From positions 544,010 through 608,009 of the forward strand of contig NZ_JAKWBL010000002.1 of assembly GCF_022513635.1 (NCBI RefSeq): 64,000 bases of DNA, in the 5' to 3' direction. Of the stretch, positions 1-10,997 are shown one piece after another; within the stretch, counting starts at the first letter, position 1; each line of letters starts with the position of its first letter. Below the pieces are notes generated by a model. The model had not been told where the DNA came from. It saw only the letters and a list, made by a program, of their open reading frames with translations, and ran no database searches. Source of the DNA: Paraniabella ginsengisoli (lineage in GTDB: Bacteria > Bacteroidota > Bacteroidia > Chitinophagales > Chitinophagaceae). Position numbers and translations under genes: made by a program.

Positions 1-330
1 CAATATTTACAACGTACAGGATCTCATCATCAGGGAGTAAAAGATCTGGTGCAAATGGCTAACTCAAATAAAGTTGCGGCACATCTGTTTCAGATCTTCA
101 GTTATAATCTTGCCGATTTTTTAATACAGTTTATAAAAAGGGAAGAAGCTGAAACCATCATATTGGGCGGTAATATCTCAAAGGCCTATAAGCTTTTTCT
201 TCCTGGTGTAAAACGCTTTGTAGCTGATGTTTTTCCGCATGTTCAAATAAAAGTATCCAGATTAGGTGAGGTTGCTTGTTTGTATGGCGCCGCGGCTGAA
301 GCCATTGCTTTAAAGGTCGAAGCGCAATAA
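1..330 (+). CDS. ROK-family sugar kinase/regulator, C-terminal part
   Basis: The reading frame is open from base 1, so the gene starts outside the window and only about 109 C-terminal residues are seen. The segment with ILGGNISKAYKLFLPGV followed by the terminal LGEVACLYGAAAEA matches the end of the ROK fold, where a Gly-rich strand contacts the nucleotide and a final helix closes the domain. ROK proteins are either sugar kinases (glucose, mannose, N-acetylhexosamine) or sugar-responsive repressors. The N-terminus that would separate these is missing. It lies 89 bp upstream of a GH92 mannosidase on the same strand, so a cytoplasmic kinase for the released sugar is a reasonable inference. Confidence 0.7.
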   Translation, partial: QYLQRTGSHHQGVKDLVQMANSNKVAAHLFQIFSYNLADFLIQFIKREEAETIILGGNISKAYKLFLPGVKRFVADVFPHVQIKVSRLGEVACLYGAAAEAIALKVEAQ

Positions 331-418
331 AGTAATTAGGAAACTCTGAAAATAACTTAACCACATATAAGTACATAGTATTTTAATACTCTTGATCAGA
401 CCAAAGAAAAAATTAAAG

Positions 419-2756
419 ATGAAAATGAATTTTAAAAATAGTTGCTTTTTCCTGATACTGTCAATGTTCTCATTGCCATTGTTGTCACAAAAGATTTTAC
501 AAAGTGGGTTGATCCTCATATTGGAACGGCACATTGCAGATGGTTTCATTTCACCCCAGGTGCTTTCCCGTTTGGTATGGCCAAACCAGCTCCATCTACA
601 AATGGTAGTTTCGGCAATGCCCATGGATGGGATGCCACTGGTTATGATTACAGGGATTCTACAATAGAAGGGTTTCCTAACTTCCATGAGTTTCAGGTAG
701 GAGGTATCGTATTTGCACCTTCAACGGGAAAGCTGCAAACAATACCTGGAACAAGGACGGATCCTGAAAGTGGCTACAGGTCTCGATTTGACAGGAAATA
801 TGAAGTTTGTACTGCCGGATATTATGCAGTGAATCTTAAAGATTATAATATAAAAGCGGAACTAACAGCAACAGAGCGGGTTTCGTTTCATCGTTATACT
901 TTTCCGCAGTCCCAGTCTTCTCATATAATTTTTGATATCGGCAATCAGCAGGGAGAAAGTGGTGAGGTTGTAGATGCTGAAGTATCTATTACAAGTGATG
1001 GAATGGTAGAAGGCTGGGTAACAACAGCTCCTGTATATATAAAAAATACCAGGCTGGTGCCACACTTACCATGTATTTTTCTGCCAAGGTCGATAGAAAA
1101 CCTTCATCGTTCGGCGCTTTTAATGGCGAGGCTATAAAAGCTGGTGCAAAGATGGCGAAAGGAAAAGGAGCTGGTATTTATCTAACATTTAGTACAGATC
1201 ATAATGAAGCTATTACTGTTACGTCAGGACTTTCTTATACCTCTATTCAAAATGCCAGGCTTAATTTAGAAGCTGAAGCAAAAGATCTTTCATTTGATCA
1301 GGCCAGGCTTCGGGCTACTAATTCCTGGAACCAATATCTGGGTCGCATCAATGTTGAAGGCGGCAAGGATGAAGATATGACGAAGTTTTATACGGGTCTT
1401 TATCATGCATTATTAGGTAGGGGATTGGCAAGCGATGTAAATGGCGCTTATCCTAAAAATGATGGATCGGTAGGACAAATTCCACTTGACAAATCAGGAA
1501 AGCCGTTACATAATCATTATAATACAGATGCAGTTTGGGGCACTTATTGGAACCTTACTCAATTATGGGCGCTGGTATATCCTGAATATTATGCTGATTT
1601 TGTGAAGAGTCAATTACTGGTATATAAAGATGCCGGTTGGCTGGGAGATGGTATTGCATGCAGCCGCTATGTATCCGGCGTAGGTACCAATTTTGTAGGT
1701 CTGGTTATTGCGAGTGCTTATTTGTGTGGCATTGATGATTTTGATACTAAAGTTGGTTATGAAGCCGCAAGAAAAAATGAGCTGGAATGGAGAGACCGGC
1801 CGTTTGGTGCAGGCAAAGCCGATCTTGATCGATTTATAAAATATGGATATGTAAATCATCTCGATAGCGGAGATGCAGGTGGCGAGCGCTGGCAATTTTC
1901 GGCATCGCATACTTTAGAATATGCGTTTAGTGCACATGCAGTCGCCGAGTGGGCAAAACGCTTAGGGAAAACAAAAGATTATAAACAACTGCTTGCATTA
2001 TCGAAAGCCTGGGAACGTATTTACGATCCGTCTTTAAAATTGATTCACCCCAAACTTGCTAATGGAAAGTTTATTGAAAATTTTGATCCTTCTCAACCCT
2101 GGCGAGGCTTTCAGGAAGGTAATGCATGGCAATACACTTATTTTGTTCCACATCATATTGAAAGCCTGATCGACAAAATGGGCGCGCAAACATTTAACAG
2201 CAGACTCGATAGCATCTTTAAAGTTTCAGAAAAAAACCTCTTTGGTGGAGGGTCAACCATTGATGCCTTTGCAGGTATTAGCGGTATTTATAATCATGGC
2301 AACCAACCCAACCTGCATGTTTCCTGGCTTTTTAATTATTCAGGAAAACCTTCTTTAACTCAAAAATGGGTACGTGCTATTTGCAATAAATTTTATGGAA
2401 CGGAAGGCGTGCATGGATATGGATTTGGACAGGATGAAGACCAAGGCCAACTTGGTGCGTGGTATGTAATGTCGGCTTTAGGCTTATTTGATATAAAGGG
2501 CCTTACGGATTCCGATGCGGCATTCGGTATTGGAAGTCCTTTGTTTAAAAAGATAACCCTGCAACTTTCGCCTAAATATTACGGAAGTAAGAAGTTTATT
2601 ATTGATGCACCAAATAGCAGTGATAAGAATATGTTTATTCAATCAATGAAGCTGGATAACCAAGCGCTTCACAAACCTTTTGTTTCCTTTAAAGATGTGG
2701 TAAATGGCGGTAGACTGAGTTTGGAAATGGCTGCTAAGGAAAAAAATAACTACTGA
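419..2756 (+). CDS. GH92 alpha-mannosidase, exported (two frameshifts)
   Basis: Exo-acting GH92 enzymes are calcium-dependent alpha-mannosidases that trim mannose from glycans in the periplasm. The ATG at 419 gives a hydrophobic signal peptide ending near SLPLLSQ. The N-terminal beta-sandwich starts with KWVDPHIGT and PGAFPFGM, a GH92 signature. The (alpha/alpha)6 part carries GDAGGERWQFS and, near the end, GQDEDQGQLGAWYVMSALG, which contains the conserved acidic pair. Frame changes occur near 489-498 and in the A6 run at 1041-1046. Adding one A to the latter joins the two halves without loss. Reconstructed length is about 778 residues, normal for the family. Confidence 0.9.
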
Positions 2757-2789
2757 TTGAAAAGCTGTTCTGTCTATGAAATGGAAAAC

Positions 2790-3163
2790 TTATTTTCCTT
2801 CCTGAAAGGCTAACATATTACCTTCGGTATCTTTAAAAATGGCAAAATAACCTGACCCAGCGGTGGTTCGTTTTTTGTCTGTGATAATATGGCCTCCTCC
2901 AGATTGAACTCTATTTAAAAGCGCTTCTACATCTCCATTGGCATTTAAATATACAAGAGAGCCGGAATTTTGTTCTTTTGTGTCATCATATTCAACCAAA
3001 GTGCCACAGAATCCTTCCCCGATGTGTTGGGTATACATTGACATACATCATTGCCGATAGTAAGGTCAACTATCTTGAACTGGAAAACATTTTCGTAAAA
3101 TTGTTTTGCGCGTTTCATGTCCCTTACAGGTATCTCGATCCAACTAACGATTTCCACAGCCAT
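2790..3163 (-). CDS. VOC (glyoxalase/bleomycin-resistance) family protein (frameshifted)
   Basis: A small cytoplasmic VOC-fold protein of about 124 residues. The N-terminal half reads VSWIEIPVRDMKRAKQFYE, the typical first beta-alpha-beta unit. The C-terminal half has GGGHIITDKKRTT and FAIFKDTEGNMLAFQE, typical of the last unit. The halves are in different frames, joined near 3040-3046 where one base is missing. VOC proteins are metal-dependent lyases, dioxygenases or antibiotic-binding proteins, and the substrate cannot be told here. It is convergent with the mannosidase gene and probably unrelated to the PUL. Confidence 0.75.
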
Positions 3164-3451
3164 TGTATAGTTTTTTAAATATGGTTTGTCAGAGTTTTTT
3201 CAATTGACTGGCACGCAATATTGCCTTCGAAAATATTTAGTATCAAATCTCGCGCCATATATTAAGCTTTAATTAAAATATCAAAAATTTAATTTAAGCG
3301 CTCTCCCGGCCGCAGCCAGAGATGCTCTCCGTTTTGCAAATTATTAGGATTCAAAGAATGCCTTTTACGTGAATGAGCGCAAAAAGTATTAACCAGATAA
3401 AAAAATGGCTTGCCTTTTGCATATCTTGAAAAACGAATAATAAGTTTATAA

Positions 3452-3790
3452 ATGTTTCAGCCCTATAGCCCTTTTGAATTTAGAGAGATCGATTTGTTGA
3501 GAAAGACGAAAAGAAGATTTGTTGTACTTCAAACCTGTGATCTTCTCATCGAATCAAAACATGATAATAAGAAATTGTACCTGATGTTAACCGATTATGA
3601 TGCACTTGCAAATGCAAGAGGCCATAAAAATTCAATCACTAACGACAAACATGCTATCATCTTTGATCTTGAAAATGATAGTCATCGTAATAAACTAACC
3701 GAGATGTTATATCCCGATTCAAAATATTTTATATACCGTTCTACTATCGCAAATGGAACTAGTTCACGCATACAACACGAATTGGTTTAG
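3452..3790 (+). CDS. Hypothetical protein, 112 aa
   Basis: I do not recognise this protein. It is soluble, without signal peptide or membrane segment, mixed in charge, with strand-like segments such as RRFVVLQTCDLLI and KYFIYRSTIA. No catalytic motif is visible. No clear ribosome-binding site precedes the ATG, as is usual in this phylum. It stands alone between a convergent VOC gene and the exporter gene 86 bp downstream. Its length and codon usage resemble a real gene, but no homology supports it. Confidence 0.5.
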   Translation: MFQPYSPFEFREIDLLRKTKRRFVVLQTCDLLIESKHDNKKLYLMLTDYDALANARGHKNSITNDKHAIIFDLENDSHRNKLTEMLYPDSKYFIYRSTIANGTSSRIQHELV

Positions 3791-3841
3791 AAGCACGCGC
3801 TTGTCTTTAAATAACAGTACTACAAATTCAATTTTAATGGA

Positions 3842-3871
3842 TTGCAGAATTATTGTAATCTATTATATTTG
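3842..3871 (+). promoter_or_regulatory. Bacteroidota-type promoter of the YeiH-like exporter gene
   Basis: TTG at 3842-3844, a 19-base spacer, then TATATTTG at 3864-3871. This matches the phylum consensus of a -33 TTTG and a -7 TAnnTTTG element. The ATG at 3876 lies only four bases after the -7 box, so transcription should begin at or next to the start codon. Confidence 0.7.
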
Positions 3872-3875
3872 AAGA

Positions 3876-5149
3876 ATGACTTCTATTAAAAAGCAAGCCC
3901 TCCTTTCTGAAGATTGGGGCGTAGTGGTTCTTGGGTTTATTATTATTATCCTTGCTGTTTTTGGAATATATATCGATTCCCCTTCTTTTAGTTGGGATGC
4001 AACCTCAGATATATCAGCAAAAATTTTGAGTGGATCCAATCTATACAAAATAATTATCCAGTTCTTATTTGTATACATTATCGCAATTGTAGGCGCTTTT
4101 TTTACCGGCAAATCCATTTCATTTATCCTGAAGAGTTTCCCGGTTATTTATATTCTTACATTGCTGGCATTTTTTATAGGTGGCAATGGAACCATTCAGG
4201 TACTTAATTTAGAAACAGTCATTTTTTGCCTGGCTCTTGGCCTTATTGTAAGAAACTTTTTCAACCTTCCTATTTGGCTGAAGGACACTCTTTCTTCCGA
4301 ATTTTTTGTAAAGATCGGGTTGGTCTTATTAGGTACCAATGTTCTTTTTTCGGATGTATTAAAAACGGGATCGTTAGGTTTGATACAGGCTTTATTGGTA
4401 GTATTAACAGTTTGGTATTTCTCATTTTGGTTGTGCAAAAAATGAAAATCGATAAAGAACTTTCTTTAATGATGTCAAGTGCTGTTTCCATTTGTGGTGT
4501 TTCTGCAGCTATTGCTACTTCAGGAGCGATTAAAGGTGATTCAAAAAAACTCTCATTAGTTGTGTCGCTAGTTCTGATCACGGCTGTGCCAATGATGATC
4601 GTTATGCCCTGGCTTGCAAGCTGGATGGGCCTTTCGCAGGAAGTGACAGGAGCATGGTTGGGCGGAACTATCGATACAACCGGAGCTGTTGCCGCTTCCG
4701 GTTCGCTGGTTGGAGAAACCGCCTTAAAAATAAGCACCATCGTGAAATTTTCACAAAACGTATTGTTGGGCTTTGCTGCGTTTGCTATTTCGATTTACTG
4801 GACTTATACTAAAACGGCGAGTAGCCAGTCTGTTTCAGAAAAACCAACCCTGAAATTGATCTGGGAAAGGTTTCCGAAATTTGTCATCGGGTTTGCCCTG
4901 GCTTCATTAATATTCTCTTTTATTCTTAATCCCGAAATAACTCAAAGTGTAAAAGCTCCTTTGAAAAGCCTGCAGGGGCTTTGGTTTGCTTTAGCATTTA
5001 CATGCATTGGTTTGGAAACAAATTTTAAAGACCTGGTTGGAGTTCAAAATAGAAAGCCGGTATTTGCTTTTTTAGGAGCCCAGTTATTTAATATTCTTAT
5101 TACATTATTGATCGCATACTTCTTGTTTGGAAGTGGATTATACGAATAG
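3876..5149 (+). CDS. YeiH-type putative sulfate exporter family membrane protein (frameshifted)
   Basis: An inner-membrane protein of about 424 residues with roughly ten hydrophobic helices. The loop SICGVSAAIATSGAIKG and the segment WLGGTIDTTGAVAASG are hallmarks of the YeiH/UPF0324 family, annotated as putative sulfate exporters; the transport activity is weakly established. The frame changes in the A6 run at 4437-4442, and one extra A restores a single ORF. There is no alternative Met in the first 180 residues, so the start at 3876 is firm. It lies 35 bp upstream of a sulfatase gene in a locus with six sulfatases, which suggests disposal of sulfate or a related anion. Confidence 0.82.
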
Positions 5150-5153
5150 CGCT

Positions 5154-5167
5154 GCAATTTAAATTGC
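5154..5167. other. Perfect 14-bp palindrome between exporter and sulfatase genes
   Basis: GCAATTTAAATTGC sits directly after the exporter stop codon and 18 bp before the sulfatase start. It could be a regulator site or a weak hairpin. No T-tract follows, so it is not a standard terminator. Confidence 0.35.
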
Positions 5168-5184
5168 TGTAAATATTTTAATAA

Positions 5185-6729
5185 ATGATAAAGCGTTGCC
5201 TGCACTTTTATATTGTTTTTCTGCTGACGATATTTGTTTCAGGATGTGGAGAAAAAAAGAACCTGATAATGTTTCGAAGCCTAATGTTATTATCGTTTAC
5301 CTTGATGACTTGGGAATAGGAGATTTGAGTTGCTATGGAGCGACTGCTGTAAAAACACCGAATGTTGACAAGTTGGCTGCAGGCGGAATAAAGTTTACAG
5401 ATGCACATAGCACTGCGTCTACATGTACGCCTTCGCGGTATTCTTTATTAACAGGCAGCTATGCTTTTAGAAACAATGCGGCTATTACCTGGTGATGCAC
5501 CATTGCTGATTCAGCCGGGCACGCCAACAATAGCTGCGATGTTTAAAAATTCGGGTTATAAAACAGGTGTGATTGGGAAATGGCATTTGGGATTAGGAGA
5601 CGGAATACCTGATTGGAATGGTACCCTGAAGCCAGGCCCGCTTGAAATAGGATTTGACTATTCTTTTATCATTCCTGCAACGCTTGACCGCGTACCCACG
5701 GTTTATGTTGAGAACTATAAAGTACCGAACCTCGATCCGAAAGATCCTATTATAGTAAGTTATGGTAAGAAAGTAGGCAATTGGCCAACAGGCCTGGAAA
5801 GGCCAGATTTATTGAAATTTGGAGCGGATACACAACACAGTAATACGATCACTGATGGGGTTAGCCGCATCGGATATATGACAGGCGGCAAATCTGCATT
5901 ATGGAAAGATCAGGAAATTCCTTTTGTTTTTTTAGATAAAGTAAAATCATTTATTACACAAAATAAAAAAGAACCATTCTTTCTATATTTTTCATTTGCT
6001 GATATTCATGTTCCCAGAGATCCTAATCCTAAATTTAAAGGCGTGACAAAAATGGGATCGCGCGGCGATGCTATTGTACAGATGGATTGGTCGGTTGGTG
6101 AATTGATGAAGATATTGGATGAGCACAGTTTAACAGATAATACTATTGTGATATTTACTAGTGACAACGGCCCGGTATTAGACGACGGTTATCATGATGA
6201 GGCTGAAAAACTGGTAGGAAATCATGACCCATCGGGTGGTTTAAAAGGTGGAAAATATAGTGCCTATGAAGCGGGAACAGTTATGCCTACAATATTGTAT
6301 TGGAAAGGAACTGTTCAGCCCGCTGTTAGTAACGCTCTGATCAGCCAGGTTGATTTTTATGCTTCGTTTGCAAATTTGTTAGGATATTCTTTAAAGACAG
6401 ACGAAGCACCTGATAGTTACGATATGCTGGAGGCTCTTATGGGGAAAAATAAAAATGGCCGGGAAAGTATGTTGGAAGAATCTTATACGATGTCTTTAAG
6501 AAAAGGTAATTGGAAATACATTGCTCCTCAAAGCAAACCCACTCCAGCCTGGATGGTCAACAAGCGAATTGAGACCGGCCTGATGCCAAAGCCACAGTTA
6601 TACAATCTGGAAGCTGACATATCCGAAACAAATAATCTTAGTGATGCAAATCCTTCTCAACTAAAAGAGATGCAATCTATATTATCGGACATTCTTAAAG
6701 CGCCAAGTCGGCCAGGATTTAAAAAATAA
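5185..6729 (+). CDS. Sulfatase, lipoprotein (two frameshifts)
   Basis: A type I (S1 family) sulfatase that hydrolyses sulfate esters through a formylglycine. The ATG at 5185 encodes a lipoprotein signal ending FVSGC, so the enzyme is probably anchored to a membrane. Metal-binding YLDDLGIGD is followed by the maturation motif CTPSR near reconstructed residue 81, and later GKWHLGLG and FTSDNGP. The frame changes in the A7 run at 5252-5258 and again at about 5481-5490. Correcting both gives about 515 residues, a normal length. It is followed after 26 bp by an SGNH esterase. Confidence 0.88.
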
Positions 6730-6755
6730 TTTATTAATTGCCTAATAATATTACC

Positions 6756-7445
6756 ATGCGACATGTATTTTTTTTCTTTATAACAATTCTTTTTTGCACA
6801 CAATTAACAGCTCAAAAGGCGGATGAATTTGCAAATTTAAAAAGATACGCAACAGATAACGAATCTTTGCTAAGTTCAGGAAAAAAGGTTGATGTTGTAT
6901 TTATAGGCAATTCTATTACCGAAGCCTGGGTAAAGCATGATGCTGCTTTTTTTAGTTCTAATAATTATGTGGGACGTGGTATTAGTGGTCAAACTTCTTC
7001 TCAAATGCTATTACGTTTTCAGCAAGATGTTGTTGCATTAAAACCTAAAGTGGTTGTGATCAATGCAGGTACCAATGACATTGCTTTAAATGCTGGGAAT
7101 TACGATCAGCACTTCACTTTTAATAATATTAAGTCGATGGCCGCTATCGCTAAAAGCAACGGTATCATAGTCATCCTTACTTCTGTTCTTCCCGCCGGTT
7201 CATTTCCCTGGCGCCCGGAAGTTAAAAACGCCTCTGCTCAGGTTGATGAATTAAATGGATTAGTAAAAAAATATGCCATTGAAAAAGGCTTTTCGTATAT
7301 TGATTATAACCTGCTCATGCGCAATGAAAAAGGTGGCATGAAAACTGTATTGGCTGATGATGGTATTCATCCAAATAAAGAAGGATATAAAATAATGGAA
7401 GAAGTAGCCCTGAAAGCCATTAGTAAGAATCTGAAGAAAAAATAG
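6756..7445 (+). CDS. SGNH/GDSL-family esterase, exported
   Basis: An intact secreted hydrolase of about 229 residues. The SGNH blocks are in order: FIGNSIT (nucleophile Ser), RGISGQT (oxyanion Gly), NAGTND (oxyanion Asn) and DGIHPN (catalytic Asp-His). The ATG at 6756 is preferred over the upstream TTG at 6738 because it begins directly with a charged n-region and hydrophobic core ending TQLTAQ. In PULs such enzymes usually remove acetyl or other acyl groups from glycans. The neighbours are a sulfatase and a GH2 enzyme on the same strand. Confidence 0.88.
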   Translation: MRHVFFFFITILFCTQLTAQKADEFANLKRYATDNESLLSSGKKVDVVFIGNSITEAWVKHDAAFFSSNNYVGRGISGQTSSQMLLRFQQDVVALKPKVVVINAGTNDIALNAGNYDQHFTFNNIKSMAAIAKSNGIIVILTSVLPAGSFPWRPEVKNASAQVDELNGLVKKYAIEKGFSYIDYNLLMRNEKGGMKTVLADDGIHPNKEGYKIMEEVALKAISKNLKKK

Positions 7446-7564
7446 AATAACCGGTATTTTTGTTCAGATGCATGCATTTGCCACAATTTTTATACGAATA
7501 AGTACAAAAGTGAAAGAGTAGATGGCAATCTCTTTATTAATTTGTTAATCTAAAACCACCCGGA

Positions 7565-9798
7565 ATGATTAAATTTCTTGCCAGCGCTTTACTATTAACT
7601 TCATTAGGTTTAAGCGCACAAAACTATAGCCCCGCATCATCATCCTTAACTACCGAATGGGGACAAAAAGTAACTCCTGAAAATGCATGGCAACAATACC
7701 CCAGGCCACAAATGCAGAGAAGTGAATGGCAGAATTTAAACGGGCTTTGGAATTATAGCATACAAAAAAAGGCGTTGCAAAACCTGCGAATTACGAAGGA
7801 ACAATATTAGTACCCTTTGGTGTTGAATCGTCTCTATCCGGTGTAGGCAAGCCTTTGCTGCCCGAACAGGAGCTTTGGTACAGCCGTAAATTTTCTATTC
7901 CTGATACTTGGGGAGATAAAGAAATGATACTGCATTTTGATGCCGTAGATTGGGAAACGAAAGTTTGGGTAAACGGGAAATTGGCGGGTACACACAAAGG
8001 AGGATCAGATCCGTTTGAGTTTAATATTACTTCACATTTAAAGAAGAGTGGTGAGCAGGAATTAGTAGTTTCTGTGTGGGACCCAACTGATAAAGAAATG
8101 CAGGCGCGGGGTAAACAGTCACTCGATCCTAAAGGAATTTGGTACACAGCTGTATCTGGTATATGGCAATCTGTTTGGCTTGAGCCTGTGTCCAAAAGCC
8201 ATATCGCAGAAGCGTATCCTGTACCAGACATTGATAGGAGCAGAGTTTATTTTAATTTTCAATCAGAAAATATAACCGGATCACATCAGTTGAATGTATT
8301 AATAAAAAACGGAAATAATGTGGTTAAGGATACCACACTTTCTTTTCACAAAGCTATTATTATTCCTTTGCCTAACGTGAAGTTGTGGACACCGGAAACG
8401 CCTGAATTGTATCATACAACCATCACTATCAAAAAAAGAGGAACTGTTGTTGACCAGTTCAATACCTATTTCGCTATGCGAAAAATTAATATGGTAAAAG
8501 ATGAAAATGGTTATATGCGATTGGCGCTAAATAACAAACCCGTCTTTCATTTAGGAACACTTGATCAGGGATGGTGGCCGGATGGATTATTAACTCCTCC
8601 GTCAGAAGAAGCGATGATGTATGATATTGTGAAGCTAAAGGAAATGGGTTTTAATACGATTCGTAAACATATCAAAGTAGAACCTTCACGATATTATTAC
8701 ATGGCTGATTCAATTGGGATGTTGCTTTGGCAGGATATGCCTTCGGGTTTCTTATGGCCAGATCATCCTTCTCATGTAAAACATGATGATAAAGAAGATT
8801 GGGTGCGCCCGGCAGAATCGGCTGTTCAGTTTGAGAAGGAATGGGAATCTATAATGAATCATCTTCGCTTTTTTCCGTCCATCGTTATGTGGGTGCCGTT
8901 TAATGAAGGCTGGGGACAATACGATACTAAACGGATAACTGCATGGACTAAAAAATATGATCCTACAAGATTAGTGAATTCTCCAAGCGGCTGGACTGAT
9001 CGTGGAGTGGGTGATGTGATGGATGTTCACCAATATCCTGGTCCGGGTATGGGCGTGGTTGATTTAAACCCTGGCCGTTCAATGGTTTTAGGCGAGTTTG
9101 GTGGTTTGGGGCTTGTGGTGAAAGATCATATATGGAATGCTAATAAAAGGAATTGGGGCTATAAGACTTATACACAAGATTCTGTTTTAGTAAGAGAATA
9201 TACAGAGTTGATGCATAATTTATCTTTAATGGTAAAGCGCGGATTGTCCGCTGCTATTTACACTCAAACAACAGATGTTGAAGGAGAAGTGAATGGACTG
9301 ATCACCTACGATAGAAAAGTAATTAAAATGCCAGAAACCCTTTTGCGTAAGCTACATGAACCTATGTATGAAAAAGCAGATGGAAAGATTTTGTTTGTGA
9401 ATCAAAGAAATGAAACAGACCGGCCTTTTATTTTTTCTTCTGGGCAGGAACCTCCTGCTGATTGGTTAACAGGTGCTGTAAAGTTTAATAAAGACAAGCA
9501 AAAGGTTGCTGTTAAAAAAGGTGGTAATATTTATGCTTACCAGGATGTGGATTTTGGAAATGAAATGCCGGAAGGTTTGGGTTTAAAACTATATGCTTCA
9601 GGCGATGTAAAAATCTATGTTAACGGTGTGTTGGTTTGGAGTGAAGATCAGGTTCGGATAAAAAGACATTACGATGATATAAACCTTTCGTCTTATGTGC
9701 ATCTGTTAAAACCCTGGAATAATCGGATTGCTGTAGAAGCAAAAGCAGCAACGCAGGATGTCGATTTTGATTTTTCTTTATACCAATGGAATAAATGA
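7565..9798 (+). CDS. GH2-family glycosidase, exported (frameshifted)
   Basis: A retaining glycosidase of the beta-galactosidase/beta-glucuronidase clan with a signal peptide ending LGLSAQ. The order is a jelly-roll sugar-binding domain (LNGLWNYSI, LWYSRKFSIP, WVNGKLAGTHKGG), an Ig-like domain and a TIM barrel. The acid/base Glu lies in WVPFNEGWGQYD and the likely nucleophile in LGEFGGLG. The frame changes in the A7 run at 7764-7770; one added A gives a continuous protein of about 744 residues. Specificity cannot be read from the sequence; galactosidase and related activities are possible. Confidence 0.87.
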
Positions 9799-9837
9799 TA
9801 AGGCTAAACTTGGTTAAACTTATTTTTCACCACATTA

Positions 9838-9963
9838 GGCACATAGGTTTTATGATAAATAGGAAACATAAAAGCACATAATAGTTCATTTACCGAAGGC
9901 TATGTCCGCCTACGGCGGATACAATATAACCTCAACGAAGTAAATGCTATGTATCTATGTGCC
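9838..9963. repeat. Intergenic inverted repeats with a GC-rich palindrome
   Basis: The 340-bp gap after the GH2 gene holds no ORF. GGCACATAG at 9838-9846 is repeated inverted as CTATGTGCC at 9955-9963. Between them lies TCCGCC-TAC-GGCGGA at 9905-9919. The CACATA/ACATAG wording also occurs near 361-380. This looks like an extragenic repetitive element, not a promoter; I see no TAnnTTTG box here. Confidence 0.5.
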
Positions 9964-10138
9964 CACCCGGATGATCGGTCGGACGGGTTTTATTAAAAAA
10001 GTCTAAACAAGTTCGCTATTATAATAACAATCACCTGAATAATACTTGGCATTTTTATTTTCTCGCAAAAAGAAGAATTTGCAGGTTTATTTTTTATACT
10101 TCATTTCATAACTTAGCCAAATTCAATAACGGTTATTT

Positions 10139-10970
10139 ATGAAAAGAAGTATTTTCCTTTTGATTGCTTTGCTATCGATGGCTGTAGCTATTGGACAGCA
10201 ATCTTACAAAACTGTAAAAGATATTAAGTATTATTCTGAGACGGATTATAACAAAGACAGTTATAAGGATTCTATGTGTGTATTAGATCTTTATTATCCT
10301 GAAGGTGTAAAAGACTTTGCAACGATCGTGTGGTTTCATGGCGGCGGCATTACTGGTGGCCATCGTGATATGCCTGAACAATTAAAAAATAAAGGATATG
10401 CAATTGCAACAGTTGAATATCGCTTATCTCCCAACGTTAAAGCACCTGTTTATATTGAAGACGCTGCCGCTGCCGTAGCCTGGGTGTTCGAGCATATAAA
10501 AAATATGGCGGAAATGATAATTTTATTTTCTTATCAGGCCATTCCGCTGGAGCATATCTTGTTTCGATGGTTACCTTGAATAAAAATTATTTATCAAAAT
10601 ATCGCATTGATGCAAATCGTGTAGCAGCATTAGTACCTTTTAGCAGCCAAGCCATTACGCATTTTACTGTGCGGCAGGAGAGGGAGTAGATCCTATGCGA
10701 CCTGTGATAGACTCTATGGCACCATTGCATTTTGTAAGAAAAGATGCTCCTCCAACTATATTAATTACCGGCGACCGCGAATTGGAGATGATGGGCCGAT
10801 ACGAAGAAAATGCTTACTGGTACAGGATGATGAAGCTTGTGGGCCATAAGTCATCTAAATTATTTGAGCTTGAAGGTTACGATCATGGCAATATGCCAGA
10901 AGGAGGTTACCCTATTTTATTAAGGGAAATGCGTGAACGCATTAAAGAAATTAACTCCGATAAGAAATGA
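10139..10970 (+). CDS. Alpha/beta-hydrolase carbohydrate esterase, exported (two frameshifts)
   Basis: A secreted esterase of about 277 residues with a signal peptide ending VAIGQQ. HGGG forms the oxyanion hole, the nucleophile Ser is in GHSAG (a frame that opens after the A6 run at 10498-10503), and ITGDRE plus GYDHGN supply the acid and His. A second frame change lies at about 10660-10690. All catalytic parts are present, so the gene is probably whole apart from the missing bases. This fold is common among PUL acetyl- and feruloyl-type esterases. Confidence 0.8.
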
Positions 10971-10997
10971 GTATCTTTTTGATGTTGTAATTGTAAC

